In this document: positions 27,730 to 36,365 of the stretch, piece after piece
Position numbering within the stretch: the stretch's first letter is position 1
How the letters are laid out: the number at the start of each line of letters is the position of its first letter
Assembly: GCF_013607875.1 (NCBI RefSeq)
Contig: NZ_VDES01000002.1
Span: 1,556,297 to 1,620,296 of the forward strand
Direction: 5' to 3'
Length of the DNA stretch: 64,000 bases
From: Blastomonas ursincola
Lineage (GTDB): Bacteria > Pseudomonadota > Alphaproteobacteria > Sphingomonadales > Sphingomonadaceae
Program-made: the position numbers and the translations under genes
The notes under the pieces: generated by a model
Seen by the model: only the letters and a program-made list of their open reading frames with translations
Told to the model about the DNA's origin: nothing
Databases searched by the model: none

Positions 27730-27828
27730 TCATATCGCGCGCTGATGCCCAAAAGCCTCGCTCGCAAATCCTGAACCCTCGGTAACCGCCGCTTTCCCCA
27801 AAACGACGGAAACTATCCCCGAACCCAT
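27730..27828 (-). CDS. Short ORF (32 aa) ending at the terminator, doubtful
   Basis: ATG at 27828 to TGA at 27730, beginning MGSGIVSVVLGKAAV and ending seven bases before the strong terminator. No SD is obvious and no family is recognised. It is listed because the 320 bases between hsp20's promoter and lolC otherwise hold only the terminator and a minus-strand transcript is implied. An sRNA is an equally good explanation. Confidence 0.2.
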   Translation of the reverse strand: MGSGIVSVVLGKAAVTEGSGFASEAFGHQRAI

Positions 27829-28056
27829 GGCCGTAGCCGCTTGATCCGCGCTGTCATGATTCCGTAATGCGGGCTCAGGCGCTAGGGGAATTCGCGGCTT
27901 GCCGTCATTTTTGATCCTTTCTGTGTTTTATGTGCAACACGCCTTCGTTCAGGGATCAGCCATTGTCAGCCTTGCATGCGCTGGTTAATGGAAAAAGCCG
28001 AGCAGCGCCGCTGATCCCCCGGACGGCGCCAGTTCCGAAAGGATCATTCCCCCTCC

Positions 28057-29295
28057 ATGCTGTCCACATTCGAATGGACGATCGCCAAGCGCTATCTGCT
28101 GCCCGGTCGCGGCGAGGCCTTTATCTTCCTGGTCGCCGGGATCAGCCTGGTCGCGGTGGCGCTGGGCGTTGCGGCGCTGATCATCGTGATGAGCGTGATG
28201 AACGGCTTTCGCGCCGAACTGCTCGACAAGATCGTCGGGCTGAACGGCCATGCGGTGGTGCAGGGCTATGGCGGGCGGCTCAACGATTGGCAGGACATCC
28301 TCAAGGAGACGCGCCGGATGGACGGCGTCGTCGCCGCATCGCCGCTGATCGAGCAGCCGCTGCTGATCAATTTCGACGGCCGCGTGGAAGCGGTGCTGGT
28401 GCGCGGCACCGATGCGCCCGATATCGCCGCGCTCAAGGACAAGACCGTGCTGGGCTCGGTCGCCGAGCTCAAGGCGGGCGCGTCGAAGGTCGCGCTCGGA
28501 TCGCGGCTGGCGCAGAATCTGGGTGTCAGGATCGGCGACAAGATCACCATCATCAATCCGGCGGGGCGTGCGACCCCGTTCGGCACCGTGCCGCGCGAGA
28601 TATTGTACGAGGTCTCCGCGATCGTCGAGATCGGCGTCTATGACTATGACAAGGCGTTCGTCATCATGCCGATCAGGGACGCGCAGCTCCTGCTGCTGCT
28701 GGGCGATCAGGTCGGCATGATCGAGGTGACGACGCGCGATGCCGATCAGGTGCGAGAGATCCTGGCGCCGCTGGAGCAGAAGCTGCGCGGTCAGGCAGTG
28801 GTCAACGACTGGCGCACGATCAACGCCTCGCTGTTCGAGGCGCTGGCGGTGGAACGCGTCGCGATGTTCATCGTGTTGTCGATCATCATCCTGGTCGCGG
28901 TGTTCAACATCCTGTCGTCGCTGATCATGCTGGTGCGCGCCAAGACCCGCGACATCGCGATCCTGCGCACGATGGGGGCAAGCCGCAACTCGCTGCTCAA
29001 GATCTTCATCACGGTGGGGCTGATCATCGGATCGCTCGGCACGGTCGCCGGGCTGGGGCTGGGCTTCGTCTTCCTCTATTTCCGGCAGAGCATCGTGCTG
29101 TTCGTCCAGTTCGTGACCGGTCAGCAGCTCTGGGACCCCTCGATCCGTTTCCTGACCGAACTGCCCAGCCGCACCGATCCTTTCGAAGTGGGAGGGATTG
29201 CGCTGATGGCGCTGCTGTTCAGTTTCCTCGCGACGCTCTATCCCGCCTTCAAGGCGTCCTCGACCGATCCCGTGCAGGTGCTGCGCTATGAGTGA
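28057..29295 (+). CDS. lolC: Lipoprotein-releasing ABC transporter permease (LolC/LolE family)
   Basis: 412-residue permease of the LolCDE complex, which extracts outer-membrane lipoproteins from the inner membrane and hands them to LolA. It has an N-terminal helix ([20 protein letters not shown]), [17 protein letters not shown], a large periplasmic MacB-like domain, then three C-terminal helices with [27 protein letters not shown]. Alphaproteobacteria usually carry one fused-type LolC/E that works as a homodimer. The stop overlaps lolD by eight bases. Confidence 0.95.
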   Translation: MLSTFEWTIAKRYLLPGRGEAFIFLVAGISLVAVALGVAALIIVMSVMNGFRAELLDKIVGLNGHAVVQGYGGRLNDWQDILKETRRMDGVVAASPLIEQPLLINFDGRVEAVLVRGTDAPDIAALKDKTVLGSVAELKAGASKVALGSRLAQNLGVRIGDKITIINPAGRATPFGTVPREILYEVSAIVEIGVYDYDKAFVIMPIRDAQLLLLLGDQVGMIEVTTRDADQVREILAPLEQKLRGQAVVNDWRTINASLFEALAVERVAMFIVLSIIILVAVFNILSSLIMLVRAKTRDIAILRTMGASRNSLLKIFITVGLIIGSLGTVAGLGLGFVFLYFRQSIVLFVQFVTGQQLWDPSIRFLTELPSRTDPFEVGGIALMALLFSFLATLYPAFKASSTDPVQVLRYE

Positions 29296-29962
29296 TGCCG
29301 TCATCCTGCTCACCGATGTCCGCCGCAGCTTCGCCCAGGGCGGCGTCACCATTGACGTGCTCAAGGGCGTCAATCTGGCGGTCGAACCGGGCGAGATCGT
29401 CGGGCTGCTCGGACCTTCGGGCTCGGGCAAGTCAACAATGCTGCAGGCCGTGGGCCTGCTCGAGGGCGGCTTTACCGGGTCCATCCGCATCGCGGGCGAA
29501 GAGGCGGCGCAGTTGAACAGCAACGGCCGCACCCGGCTGCGCAAGACCGCGCTGGGTTTCGTCTATCAGTTCCACCATCTGCTGCCCGACTTTACCGCGC
29601 GCGAGAATGTCGTGCTGCCGCAGCTGATCATGGGCCGCACCCGCGACGAGGCATCGGACCGGGCAGCGGAACTGCTTTCCCGTCTCGGGCTCGGCCAGCG
29701 GCTCGACCATCGCCCCAGCCAGCTGTCGGGCGGCGAGCAGCAGCGCGTCGCCGTCGCGCGTGCGCTGGCGAACCGGCCGAAGGTCGTGCTTGCCGACGAA
29801 CCGACCGGAAATCTGGACGAGGCGACCGCCGACAGAGTGTTCGACGAGTTCCTGCATCTTGTAAGGGAAGAGGGCAGCGCGGCATTGGTGGCCACCCATA
29901 ACGAAAGACTGGCCACGCGCATGGACCGGGTTGTCCGCCTGCACGATGGAAGGATCGCATGA
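29288..29962 (+). CDS. lolD: Lipoprotein-releasing ABC transporter ATP-binding protein
   Basis: 224-residue ATPase of LolCDE. Walker A is GPSGSGKST, the signature [15 protein letters not shown], Walker [15 protein letters not shown], and the H-loop ATHNE. The start at 29288 overlaps lolC by eight bases and the stop overlaps the glutathione peroxidase gene by four (ATGA), indicating coupled translation of all three. It belongs to the MacB/LolD subfamily by [18 protein letters not shown]. Confidence 0.96.
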   Translation: MSDAVILLTDVRRSFAQGGVTIDVLKGVNLAVEPGEIVGLLGPSGSGKSTMLQAVGLLEGGFTGSIRIAGEEAAQLNSNGRTRLRKTALGFVYQFHHLLPDFTARENVVLPQLIMGRTRDEASDRAAELLSRLGLGQRLDHRPSQLSGGEQQRVAVARALANRPKVVLADEPTGNLDEATADRVFDEFLHLVREEGSAALVATHNERLATRMDRVVRLHDGRIA

Positions 29963-30435
29963 CCGTTTTCGATTACACGATGCCGCTGCCCGATGGCAGC
30001 TCCAAGCCGCTTTCCGATTATCAGGGCCAGGTGCTGCTGATCGTCAACACTGCCTCCAAATGCGGGTTCACGCCGCAATATGAGGGTCTCGAGGGGCTGC
30101 ATCGCGAATACAAGGATCGCGGTTTCGAGGTGCTCGGCTATCCGTGCAACCAGTTCGGCGCGCAGGAGCCGGGCGATGCGGAGGAGATCAAGAACTTCTG
30201 CTCGCTGACCTATGACGTGACCTTCCCGCTTTCGGCCAAGATCGCGGTCAATGGCGAGGAAGCCGATCCGCTCTGGAAATATCTCAAGAGCCAGCAGGCC
30301 GGGCTGATGGGCAGCCGCGCGATAAAGTGGAATTTCACCAAGTTCCTGATCGATCGCAAGGGTAACGTGGTTGCCCGCTATGGCTCGATGGTGAAGCCGG
30401 AGCAGATCAAGGCGGATATCGAGAAGCTGCTGTAA
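29959..30435 (+). CDS. Glutathione peroxidase family protein (Cys type)
   Basis: 158-residue thiol peroxidase that reduces hydroperoxides in the cytosol. Peroxidatic Cys35 is in [15 protein letters not shown]; the Gln is in [12 protein letters not shown] and the Trp in WNFTKFL, completing the catalytic triad. A second Cys in [14 protein letters not shown] could resolve it through thioredoxin, as in most bacterial Gpx (established for the family). No selenocysteine codon. It is coupled by ATGA to lolD, which is unusual company and may reflect only operon packing. Confidence 0.94.
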   Translation: MTVFDYTMPLPDGSSKPLSDYQGQVLLIVNTASKCGFTPQYEGLEGLHREYKDRGFEVLGYPCNQFGAQEPGDAEEIKNFCSLTYDVTFPLSAKIAVNGEEADPLWKYLKSQQAGLMGSRAIKWNFTKFLIDRKGNVVARYGSMVKPEQIKADIEKLL

Positions 30436-30475
30436 CGGCAGGCGCTCGACACGCGAAATTTCGGCGTTACTCTCC

Positions 30476-30556
30476 CGTCATTCCCGCGAACGCGGGAATC
30501 CCGCTTTTTCGCCGATTATCAGCACAAGCGGGACCCCCGCCTGCGCGGGGGTGACG
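30476..30556. repeat. REP-like inverted repeat pair
   Basis: Arms at 30476-30504 (CGTCATTCCCGCGAACGCGG) and 30528-30556 (inverse, ending GGGGGTGACG). Same family as at 26788-26871 and 61588-61670, about 80 bases per pair, always intergenic here. Confidence 0.85.
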
Positions 30557-30595
30557 AGGAAGCAATACCAGCATTGCAGCAAGGACACCGCACCG

Positions 30596-30934
30596 ATGAT
30601 CGACGCCATCAGCACCTGGGCCAACGGACTGGGCGCGCAATATGGCGTCAATCCGGTGATCTTCGCGAGCATCTATATCGGCGCGATCCCGCTGTTTCTC
30701 GCCAGCATCGCCTGGCTGGTGCGCAACGCGCGGGCGGGCAAGCCGACGGTGCTGCCGGTGATGTGCGCGGGCGCCTGTTTCGTATCGGCCTATGTCTATC
30801 TCGCCATTGCCGGGCGCAACATTCCCGTCTGGGTTTGGGTCTTCCTCGCCGTGCTGATCCTCTACGGCATCTGGTCGACCGTGCGCGATGTCCGCCGCAA
30901 GATCGCGGCCAAGGATTTATCCACCGGGGAGTGA
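30596..30934 (+). CDS. Small integral membrane protein, function unknown
   Basis: 112 residues with three hydrophobic segments: VIFASIYIGAIPLFLASIAWL, VLPVMCAGACFVSAYVYLAI and VWVWVFLAVLILYGIW. A basic cytosolic C-terminus (RDVRRKIAAKD) follows. AAGGACACC lies upstream of ATG 30596. It sits between gpx and dnaE, 45 bases before dnaE. Codon use is typical of the genome. No family recognised. Confidence 0.8.
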   Translation: MIDAISTWANGLGAQYGVNPVIFASIYIGAIPLFLASIAWLVRNARAGKPTVLPVMCAGACFVSAYVYLAIAGRNIPVWVWVFLAVLILYGIWSTVRDVRRKIAAKDLSTGE

Positions 30935-30979
30935 TCCGCGCCGGTTTTCGAATCGCGGACTAGTCGGTAGCTTCTGCCC

Positions 30980-33900
30980 ATGGCCTATGAACCCTTCGTC
31001 CCGCTGCGCGTGTTCAGCGCCTATACGATGCTCGAAGGCGCGATCGAGCCAAAGGCGATCGCCAAGACCGCGCATGCGCGAGGCTTCCCGGCCATCGCGC
31101 TGGCGGATCGCAACGGCCTCTATGCGGGCATGGCCTTTGCCGATGGCTGTTTCGATGCGGGCATCCAACCGATCATCGGCACCTTGCTGTGCGTTGCACG
31201 ACCCGGCAGCAACCCTGCCGCGCCGGTGCTCGACTGGTTGGCACTCTATGCGCAGAACGAGAAGGGCTATGACAACCTCTGCGATCTCGTCTCGCACGCA
31301 CATCTCGACCGTCCGCTCGAACTGCCCGCGCACGTGCCGTTCGAACGGCTGGAGGGACGCACCGATGGCGTGATCGCGCTAACCGCTGCGGGCGAGGGCG
31401 CACTGGTCAAGCTGCTTGCGGCAGGACAGCAGCAAGAGGCCGAAAGCTATTGCGACCAGCTCCAGGCGCTGTTCGGCGATCGTTTGTATATCGAGCTGTG
31501 CCGCCGCGGCGAGGAGATCGAGACGCTGGCGGAAAACGCGCTGCTCGATCTCGCCTATGCGCGCGGCCTGCCGCTCGTTGCGACCAACCCCGCCTGCTAT
31601 GCCGATCCCGGCTTCCATGCCGCGCATGATGCGATGCTGTGCATCGCGCGCGGCGAATATGTTGGCGCTGCCAATCGCGATCGCAGTTCGCCCGAGGCGT
31701 GGATCAAGTCCGCGCCGATGATGCGCGAGCTGTTCAGCGATCTGCCCGAAGCCCTGGTCAACACGCTCGTCGTCGCGCAGCGCTGTGCCTATGCGCCGCC
31801 CAAGCGCAAGCCGATCCTGCCCAGCCTCGCGGGCGACCTCGAGGGCGAGGCGGCGCAGCTGCGCGCCGATGCGTTTGCGGGCCTGGAAAAGCGGCTCGAG
31901 GCCTATACCGATCTGACCGAGGAAGAGCGCAAGGCCTATTTCGACCGGCTCGCGTTCGAGGTCGACGTGATCGTCGGCATGGGCTTTCCGGGTTACTTCC
32001 TGATCGTGGCCGATTTCATCAAATGGGCCAAGGATCATAACATCCCGGTGGGGCCGGGCCGCGGATCGGGTGCGGGCTCGGCGGTCGCCTGGGCACTGAC
32101 GATCACCGATCTCGACCCGATCAAGCTAGGGCTGCTGTTCGAACGCTTCCTCAACCCCGAACGCGTGTCGATGCCCGACTTCGATATCGACTTCTGCGAA
32201 ACGCGGCGCGGCGAAGTGATCCGCTATGTGCAGCAGAAATATGGCCGCGACCATGTCGCGCAGATCATCACCTTCGGAAAGCTCAAGGCGCGCGCGGTGC
32301 TGCGCGATACGGGCCGCGTGCTGCAGATGGGCTATGGCCGGATCGATGGGCTGTGCAAGCTCGTCCCCAACCATCCGACCGATCCGTGGAAGCTCGACCG
32401 CGCGCTGGCCGGGGTCGACGAGCTGCGCAACCAGTATCGCGACGATGCGGAGGTCAAGACGCTGTTCGACCTGGCGATGCAGCTCGAAGGTCTGCCGCGC
32501 CACAGCTCCACCCATGCCGCCGGTGTCGTCATCGGCGACCGTCCGCTGGCGCAGCTGGTGCCGCTCTATCGCGATCCGCGATCGGAGATGCCGGTGACGC
32601 AGTTCGACATGAAATATGTCGAGACGGCGGGCCTCGTGAAATTCGACTTTCTCGGCCTCAAGACGCTGTCGGTGCTGCACAAGGCAGTCGAGATGCTGGC
32701 GAAACGCGGCGTCGAGGTCGATCTGTCGCGGCTGCCCTGGGACGATGCCAAGACCTATGAGCTGTTGAAGCGCGGCGATACGGTCGGCGTGTTCCAGCTG
32801 GAATCGGAAGGCATGCGCCGCACGCTGGCGCAGGTGAAGCCGACCGCTTTCGGCGACATCATCGCGCTCGTGTCGCTCTATCGCCCGGGGCCGATGGACA
32901 ATATCCCGAGCTTCGGCGCGCGCAAGAACGGGCGCGAGCCGATCACCTATCCGCACCCGCTGCTCGAGGATATCCTGAAAGAGACCTACGGCATCATCGT
33001 CTATCAGGAACAGGTGATGCAGGCGGCGCAGGTGCTCGCGGGCTATTCGCTCGGCGACGCGGACCTTCTGCGCCGCGCGATGGGCAAGAAGATCCAGGCG
33101 GAGATGGACAAGCAACGCGGCCGCTTCGTCGAGGGCGCCGCGAAGAACGATATCGATGCGAAAAAGGCCAACGAGCTGTTCGACTTGATCGACAAGTTCG
33201 CTGGCTATGGCTTCAACAAGTCGCACGCTGCGGCCTATGCGCTGCTCGCGTACCAGACGGCCTGGCTCAAGGCGCATCACCCGCATGAGTTCTTTGCCGC
33301 CTCGATGTGCTTCGACATGCATCAGAGCGACAAGCTCAATATCTTCGTCGACGACATGCGCAGGCTGGGCATCGTGTGTCTGCCGCCGTGCATCAATGCG
33401 AGCGAGGCCGAATTTTCGGTCGAGCAGACCGAGGAGGGGCTGGCGGTGCGCTATGCGCTCGCGGGGCTCAAGAATGTCGGCGAAAAGGCGATGGAGGGCG
33501 TGGTGGCGACGCGCCAAGCCGGAGGCCCGTTCAAGTCGCTGGGCGATCTCGCCGACCGGATCGACGCGGGAGCTGTCAACAAGCGCCAGATCGAGAGCCT
33601 TGCTGCAGCGGGCGCCTTTGATGGCCTCGGGCTCGAGCGCTCGGTTGTTCATGCCTCGGCCGACACGGTAATGGCGGTCGCCGCCGAAGCGCAGCGCCAG
33701 CGGACCAGCGGCCAGGGCGGGCTGTTCGGCGATGTCCAGCAGCCGGGCCAGTCGCTGCGGCTTGCCGCCGTCAAGCCCTGGGCGATGGGCGAGAAGATGA
33801 CCTATGAACGCGAGGCGTTCGGCTTCTTCTTTTCCGCGCATCCGGTGACCGAATTTGCCGCGACCGCCAAGGCGCAGGGCGCGCGGCCCTATCAGCTGCT

Positions 33901-34465
33901 GGTCGATACGCTCGAGGTGCGCGTCGGCGAGCGCAAGACGGCGAAGGTCGCAGCCCTGGTCGAAGGTTGCAACCGGCGGCAATCCAAGCGCGGCAGCACC
34001 TTCGTGATGGTCGACCTGTCCGACGAGAGCGGTCAGTTCTCGGCCAGCTCGTTCGACGACGAGATCGTCGCTTCGATGCCTGAATGGGCGGCGCAATCGG
34101 CGTGCCTGCTGATCGAGCTGGAATTCGACCGGTCCAGCGAGGAACAGGCACCGCGCGCAACGATCCGCCGGGCAAGGCCGCTCGACCAGATCAAGGTCGT
34201 GCTGCGGCACCGCGCGCATGTAGACGTGCACCATCCCGATGCGCTGTCGCGGCTGGCCGAACTCGTCGGGCCGGCTGGAAGCGGGCAGGACGAACTGCAC
34301 GCGCGGCTGATCATGGGCGAGGGGCGGGTGATGCCGGTGTGCCTCGGCAACCGCTTCCGGCTCGATGGTGAAGCGCAGGCTGCGCTGCGCCTGGTCGAGG
34401 GGCTGAACGTGCGCGAGATCGAACAGCTTGCCGCCGGACGCCCGGAATTGCGCCTCGTCAGTTGA
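30980..34465 (+). CDS. dnaE: DNA polymerase III alpha subunit
   Basis: 1161-residue replicative polymerase. The PHP domain comes first (PLRVFSAYTMLEGAIEP), but the usual His and Asp of HSDYS are Phe and Ala, so its metal site looks inactive. The C-family catalytic core has GPGRGSGAGSAVAW and PDFDIDFCETRR (Asp pair near residues 401-403). LYRPGPMDNIPSF, GIIVYQEQVMQAA and YGFNKSHAAAYALLAY follow. An OB fold and a tau-binding tail end the protein. This is the main DnaE type, not DnaE2/ImuC. A weak SD precedes ATG 30980. Confidence 0.97.
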   Translation: MAYEPFVPLRVFSAYTMLEGAIEPKAIAKTAHARGFPAIALADRNGLYAGMAFADGCFDAGIQPIIGTLLCVARPGSNPAAPVLDWLALYAQNEKGYDNLCDLVSHAHLDRPLELPAHVPFERLEGRTDGVIALTAAGEGALVKLLAAGQQQEAESYCDQLQALFGDRLYIELCRRGEEIETLAENALLDLAYARGLPLVATNPACYADPGFHAAHDAMLCIARGEYVGAANRDRSSPEAWIKSAPMMRELFSDLPEALVNTLVVAQRCAYAPPKRKPILPSLAGDLEGEAAQLRADAFAGLEKRLEAYTDLTEEERKAYFDRLAFEVDVIVGMGFPGYFLIVADFIKWAKDHNIPVGPGRGSGAGSAVAWALTITDLDPIKLGLLFERFLNPERVSMPDFDIDFCETRRGEVIRYVQQKYGRDHVAQIITFGKLKARAVLRDTGRVLQMGYGRIDGLCKLVPNHPTDPWKLDRALAGVDELRNQYRDDAEVKTLFDLAMQLEGLPRHSSTHAAGVVIGDRPLAQLVPLYRDPRSEMPVTQFDMKYVETAGLVKFDFLGLKTLSVLHKAVEMLAKRGVEVDLSRLPWDDAKTYELLKRGDTVGVFQLESEGMRRTLAQVKPTAFGDIIALVSLYRPGPMDNIPSFGARKNGREPITYPHPLLEDILKETYGIIVYQEQVMQAAQVLAGYSLGDADLLRRAMGKKIQAEMDKQRGRFVEGAAKNDIDAKKANELFDLIDKFAGYGFNKSHAAAYALLAYQTAWLKAHHPHEFFAASMCFDMHQSDKLNIFVDDMRRLGIVCLPPCINASEAEFSVEQTEEGLAVRYALAGLKNVGEKAMEGVVATRQAGGPFKSLGDLADRIDAGAVNKRQIESLAAAGAFDGLGLERSVVHASADTVMAVAAEAQRQRTSGQGGLFGDVQQPGQSLRLAAVKPWAMGEKMTYEREAFGFFFSAHPVTEFAATAKAQGARPYQLLVDTLEVRVGERKTAKVAALVEGCNRRQSKRGSTFVMVDLSDESGQFSASSFDDEIVASMPEWAAQSACLLIELEFDRSSEEQAPRATIRRARPLDQIKVVLRHRAHVDVHHPDALSRLAELVGPAGSGQDELHARLIMGEGRVMPVCLGNRFRLDGEAQAALRLVEGLNVREIEQLAAGRPELRLVS

Positions 34466-34541
34466 CTTGCCCGCCGCTTCGGGCTTTCTCATCCAGGTTG
34501 AACCGGCTCCCTGCGAGAGCCTCAAGATCTGGGAGAGAATG

Positions 34542-36146
34542 ATGATCGTTGGCGGAATGCAGGATTATGAATTGCGTGTGATGCGGCTGCTCGACCATGC
34601 CGAGCGCGAAAGCAGCACGCGCGAAATCGTCACCCGTTGGGCGGACGGCAGCCAGACCCGTACCCATTGGGCAGGGGTTGCGCGCGACGCGCGGCGTCTG
34701 GCGAGCGCGCTGGCGAAGCTGGGCCTGCAACCCGGCGACCGCGTCGCGACGCTCGCGATGAACCATAGCCGCCATCTTGTCGCCTGGTATGGCGCGATCG
34801 GCATGGGCGGGGTGATCCACACCATCAACCCGCGCCTGTTCGACGAGCAGCTCGAATATATCGCCAACCATGCCGAAGACCGCGTGCTGTGCTATGACGC
34901 AGCGTTCCAGCCGATCATCGACAAGATGAAGAGCCGCTGGACGACGATCGAGCATTATGTCTGCTTCGACCCGCCCGCCGGATCGGACGTACAAGGCTTC
35001 GAGGCGCTGCTGGAAACGGGCGACGAGGGCTATCGCTGGCACGAAGGCTCGGAGCGCGACCCGTGCATGCTCTGCTACACCTCGGGCACCACGGGTAATC
35101 CCAAGGGCGTGCTTTACGAGCACCGCTCGACCGTGATCCATGCGATGGCCGAGATGCAGCCGGCGGTGTTCAGCCTGTCGCCGCAATCGGTGGCCTTGCC
35201 CGTCGTGCCGATGTTCCACGCCGCCGCCTGGGGCCTGCCCTTTGCCGGCGCGGCAGCGGGGATCAAGTTCGTCTTTTCCGCGGTCAACGATCCTGCCGTG
35301 CTGTGCGACCTCATGAACACCGAAAAGGTCACGCACTCGGCCGGCGTGCCCACCGTGTGGCTCGCGATGTTCCAGCATATCGATGCCACGGGCAAGAAGC
35401 CCGAATATCTGCAGGTCGTCACCATCGGCGGATCGGCCGCGCCGCGCGCGATGTGCGAGCGGATCATGAAGATGGGCGCGCGGATGAACCATGCCTGGGG
35501 CATGACCGAAACCTCGCCGATTGGCACCATGGGCGCGCCGTCGCCCGATTGGGACGATCTCGATTTCGAAGCACAGCTCGATCTGGTCACCAAGCAGGGG
35601 CGGGTGCCATTCGGCGTCGAGCTTCGCGTGGTCGATGACGAGGGCAACGTGCTGCCGCGCGACGGCAAGTCGAGCGGGCGGCTGCAGATCAAGGGGCCGT
35701 GGATCATCAAGCGCTATTTCAAGGCGGAGAACGACGCGCTGACCGAGGACGGCTGGTTCGACACCGGCGACGTTTCGGTGATCCATCCCGATGGCGTGAT
35801 GCAGATCACCGACCGCGCCAAGGACGTGATCAAGTCGGGCGGCGAATGGATCAGCTCGGTCGATCTGGAAAACGCGGCGGTCGGCATGCCCGATGTCGCG
35901 GAAGCCGCCGCGATCGGCCTGCCGCACCCCAAATGGGACGAGCGCCCGCTGCTGCTGGTGGTGCCCAAGCCCGGTACCAGCCCCAGCAAGGACGCGATTC
36001 TGGCGCACCTGTCGGCGCATGTCGCCAAATGGTGGCTGCCCGATGATATCGTGTTCGTCGACTCGCTGCCGCACAGCGCGACCGGCAAGCTGCTCAAGAC
36101 CGCGCTGCGCGATCAGTTCCGGGACCACGTGCTGCCGACGGTGTGA
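34542..36146 (+). CDS. Acyl-CoA synthetase (medium/long-chain AMP-dependent ligase)
   Basis: 534-residue ANL-superfamily enzyme activating a carboxylic acid via acyl-AMP to acyl-CoA. ATP/AMP motifs: [29 protein letters not shown] and [35 protein letters not shown] (in parts), with the C-terminal Lys in [12 protein letters not shown]. The N-terminus ([18 protein letters not shown]) resembles the AlkK/DmdB subgroup, so medium-chain or 3-methylthiopropionate substrates are possible. Two adjacent ATGs (34539 and 34542) follow GGGAGAGA; the second has better spacing. Downstream of dnaE but probably separately transcribed. Confidence 0.93.
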   Translation: MIVGGMQDYELRVMRLLDHAERESSTREIVTRWADGSQTRTHWAGVARDARRLASALAKLGLQPGDRVATLAMNHSRHLVAWYGAIGMGGVIHTINPRLFDEQLEYIANHAEDRVLCYDAAFQPIIDKMKSRWTTIEHYVCFDPPAGSDVQGFEALLETGDEGYRWHEGSERDPCMLCYTSGTTGNPKGVLYEHRSTVIHAMAEMQPAVFSLSPQSVALPVVPMFHAAAWGLPFAGAAAGIKFVFSAVNDPAVLCDLMNTEKVTHSAGVPTVWLAMFQHIDATGKKPEYLQVVTIGGSAAPRAMCERIMKMGARMNHAWGMTETSPIGTMGAPSPDWDDLDFEAQLDLVTKQGRVPFGVELRVVDDEGNVLPRDGKSSGRLQIKGPWIIKRYFKAENDALTEDGWFDTGDVSVIHPDGVMQITDRAKDVIKSGGEWISSVDLENAAVGMPDVAEAAAIGLPHPKWDERPLLLVVPKPGTSPSKDAILAHLSAHVAKWWLPDDIVFVDSLPHSATGKLLKTALRDQFRDHVLPTV

Positions 36147-36155
36147 CGTGCAGCT

Positions 36156-36322
36156 AAAATCCTCCCCCAGCTCGCTGGGGGAGGGGGACCGCCCGCGAAG
36201 CGGGTGGTGGAGGGGCAGCGAATGCGCGCTCCCCTCTGAGCTACAGTGCCAACCGGCTTCCCCTCCACCGCTGACCTGCGGCCAGCGGTCCCCCTCCCCG
36301 AGACAAGCTCGGGGAGGATTTT
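36156..36322. repeat. Inverted pair of a third intergenic repeat family
   Basis: The left arm begins AAAATCCTCCCCCAGCTCGC and the right arm ends CTCGGGGAGGATTTT. Inner parts include GGTGGTGGAGGGG and CCCCTCCACC. It fills the gap between the convergent ligase and TonB-receptor genes and folds into a long stem that may also stop transcription from both sides. Confidence 0.8.
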
Positions 36323-36365
36323 GACCCTCGTCACCCCTGCCGCAAGCGAGAGGGGTGAGCCTCGA

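Noticed and set aside
27521-27733. 70-codon minus-strand ORF overlapping the hsp20 leader
   Set aside because: It covers the terminator, RpoH promoter and thermometer; composition is that of random GC-rich sequence.
32126-34525. 799-codon minus-strand open frame opposite dnaE
   Set aside because: Mirror of dnaE codon bias; no motifs, His/Arg-rich shadow composition. dnaE motifs are intact on the plus strand.
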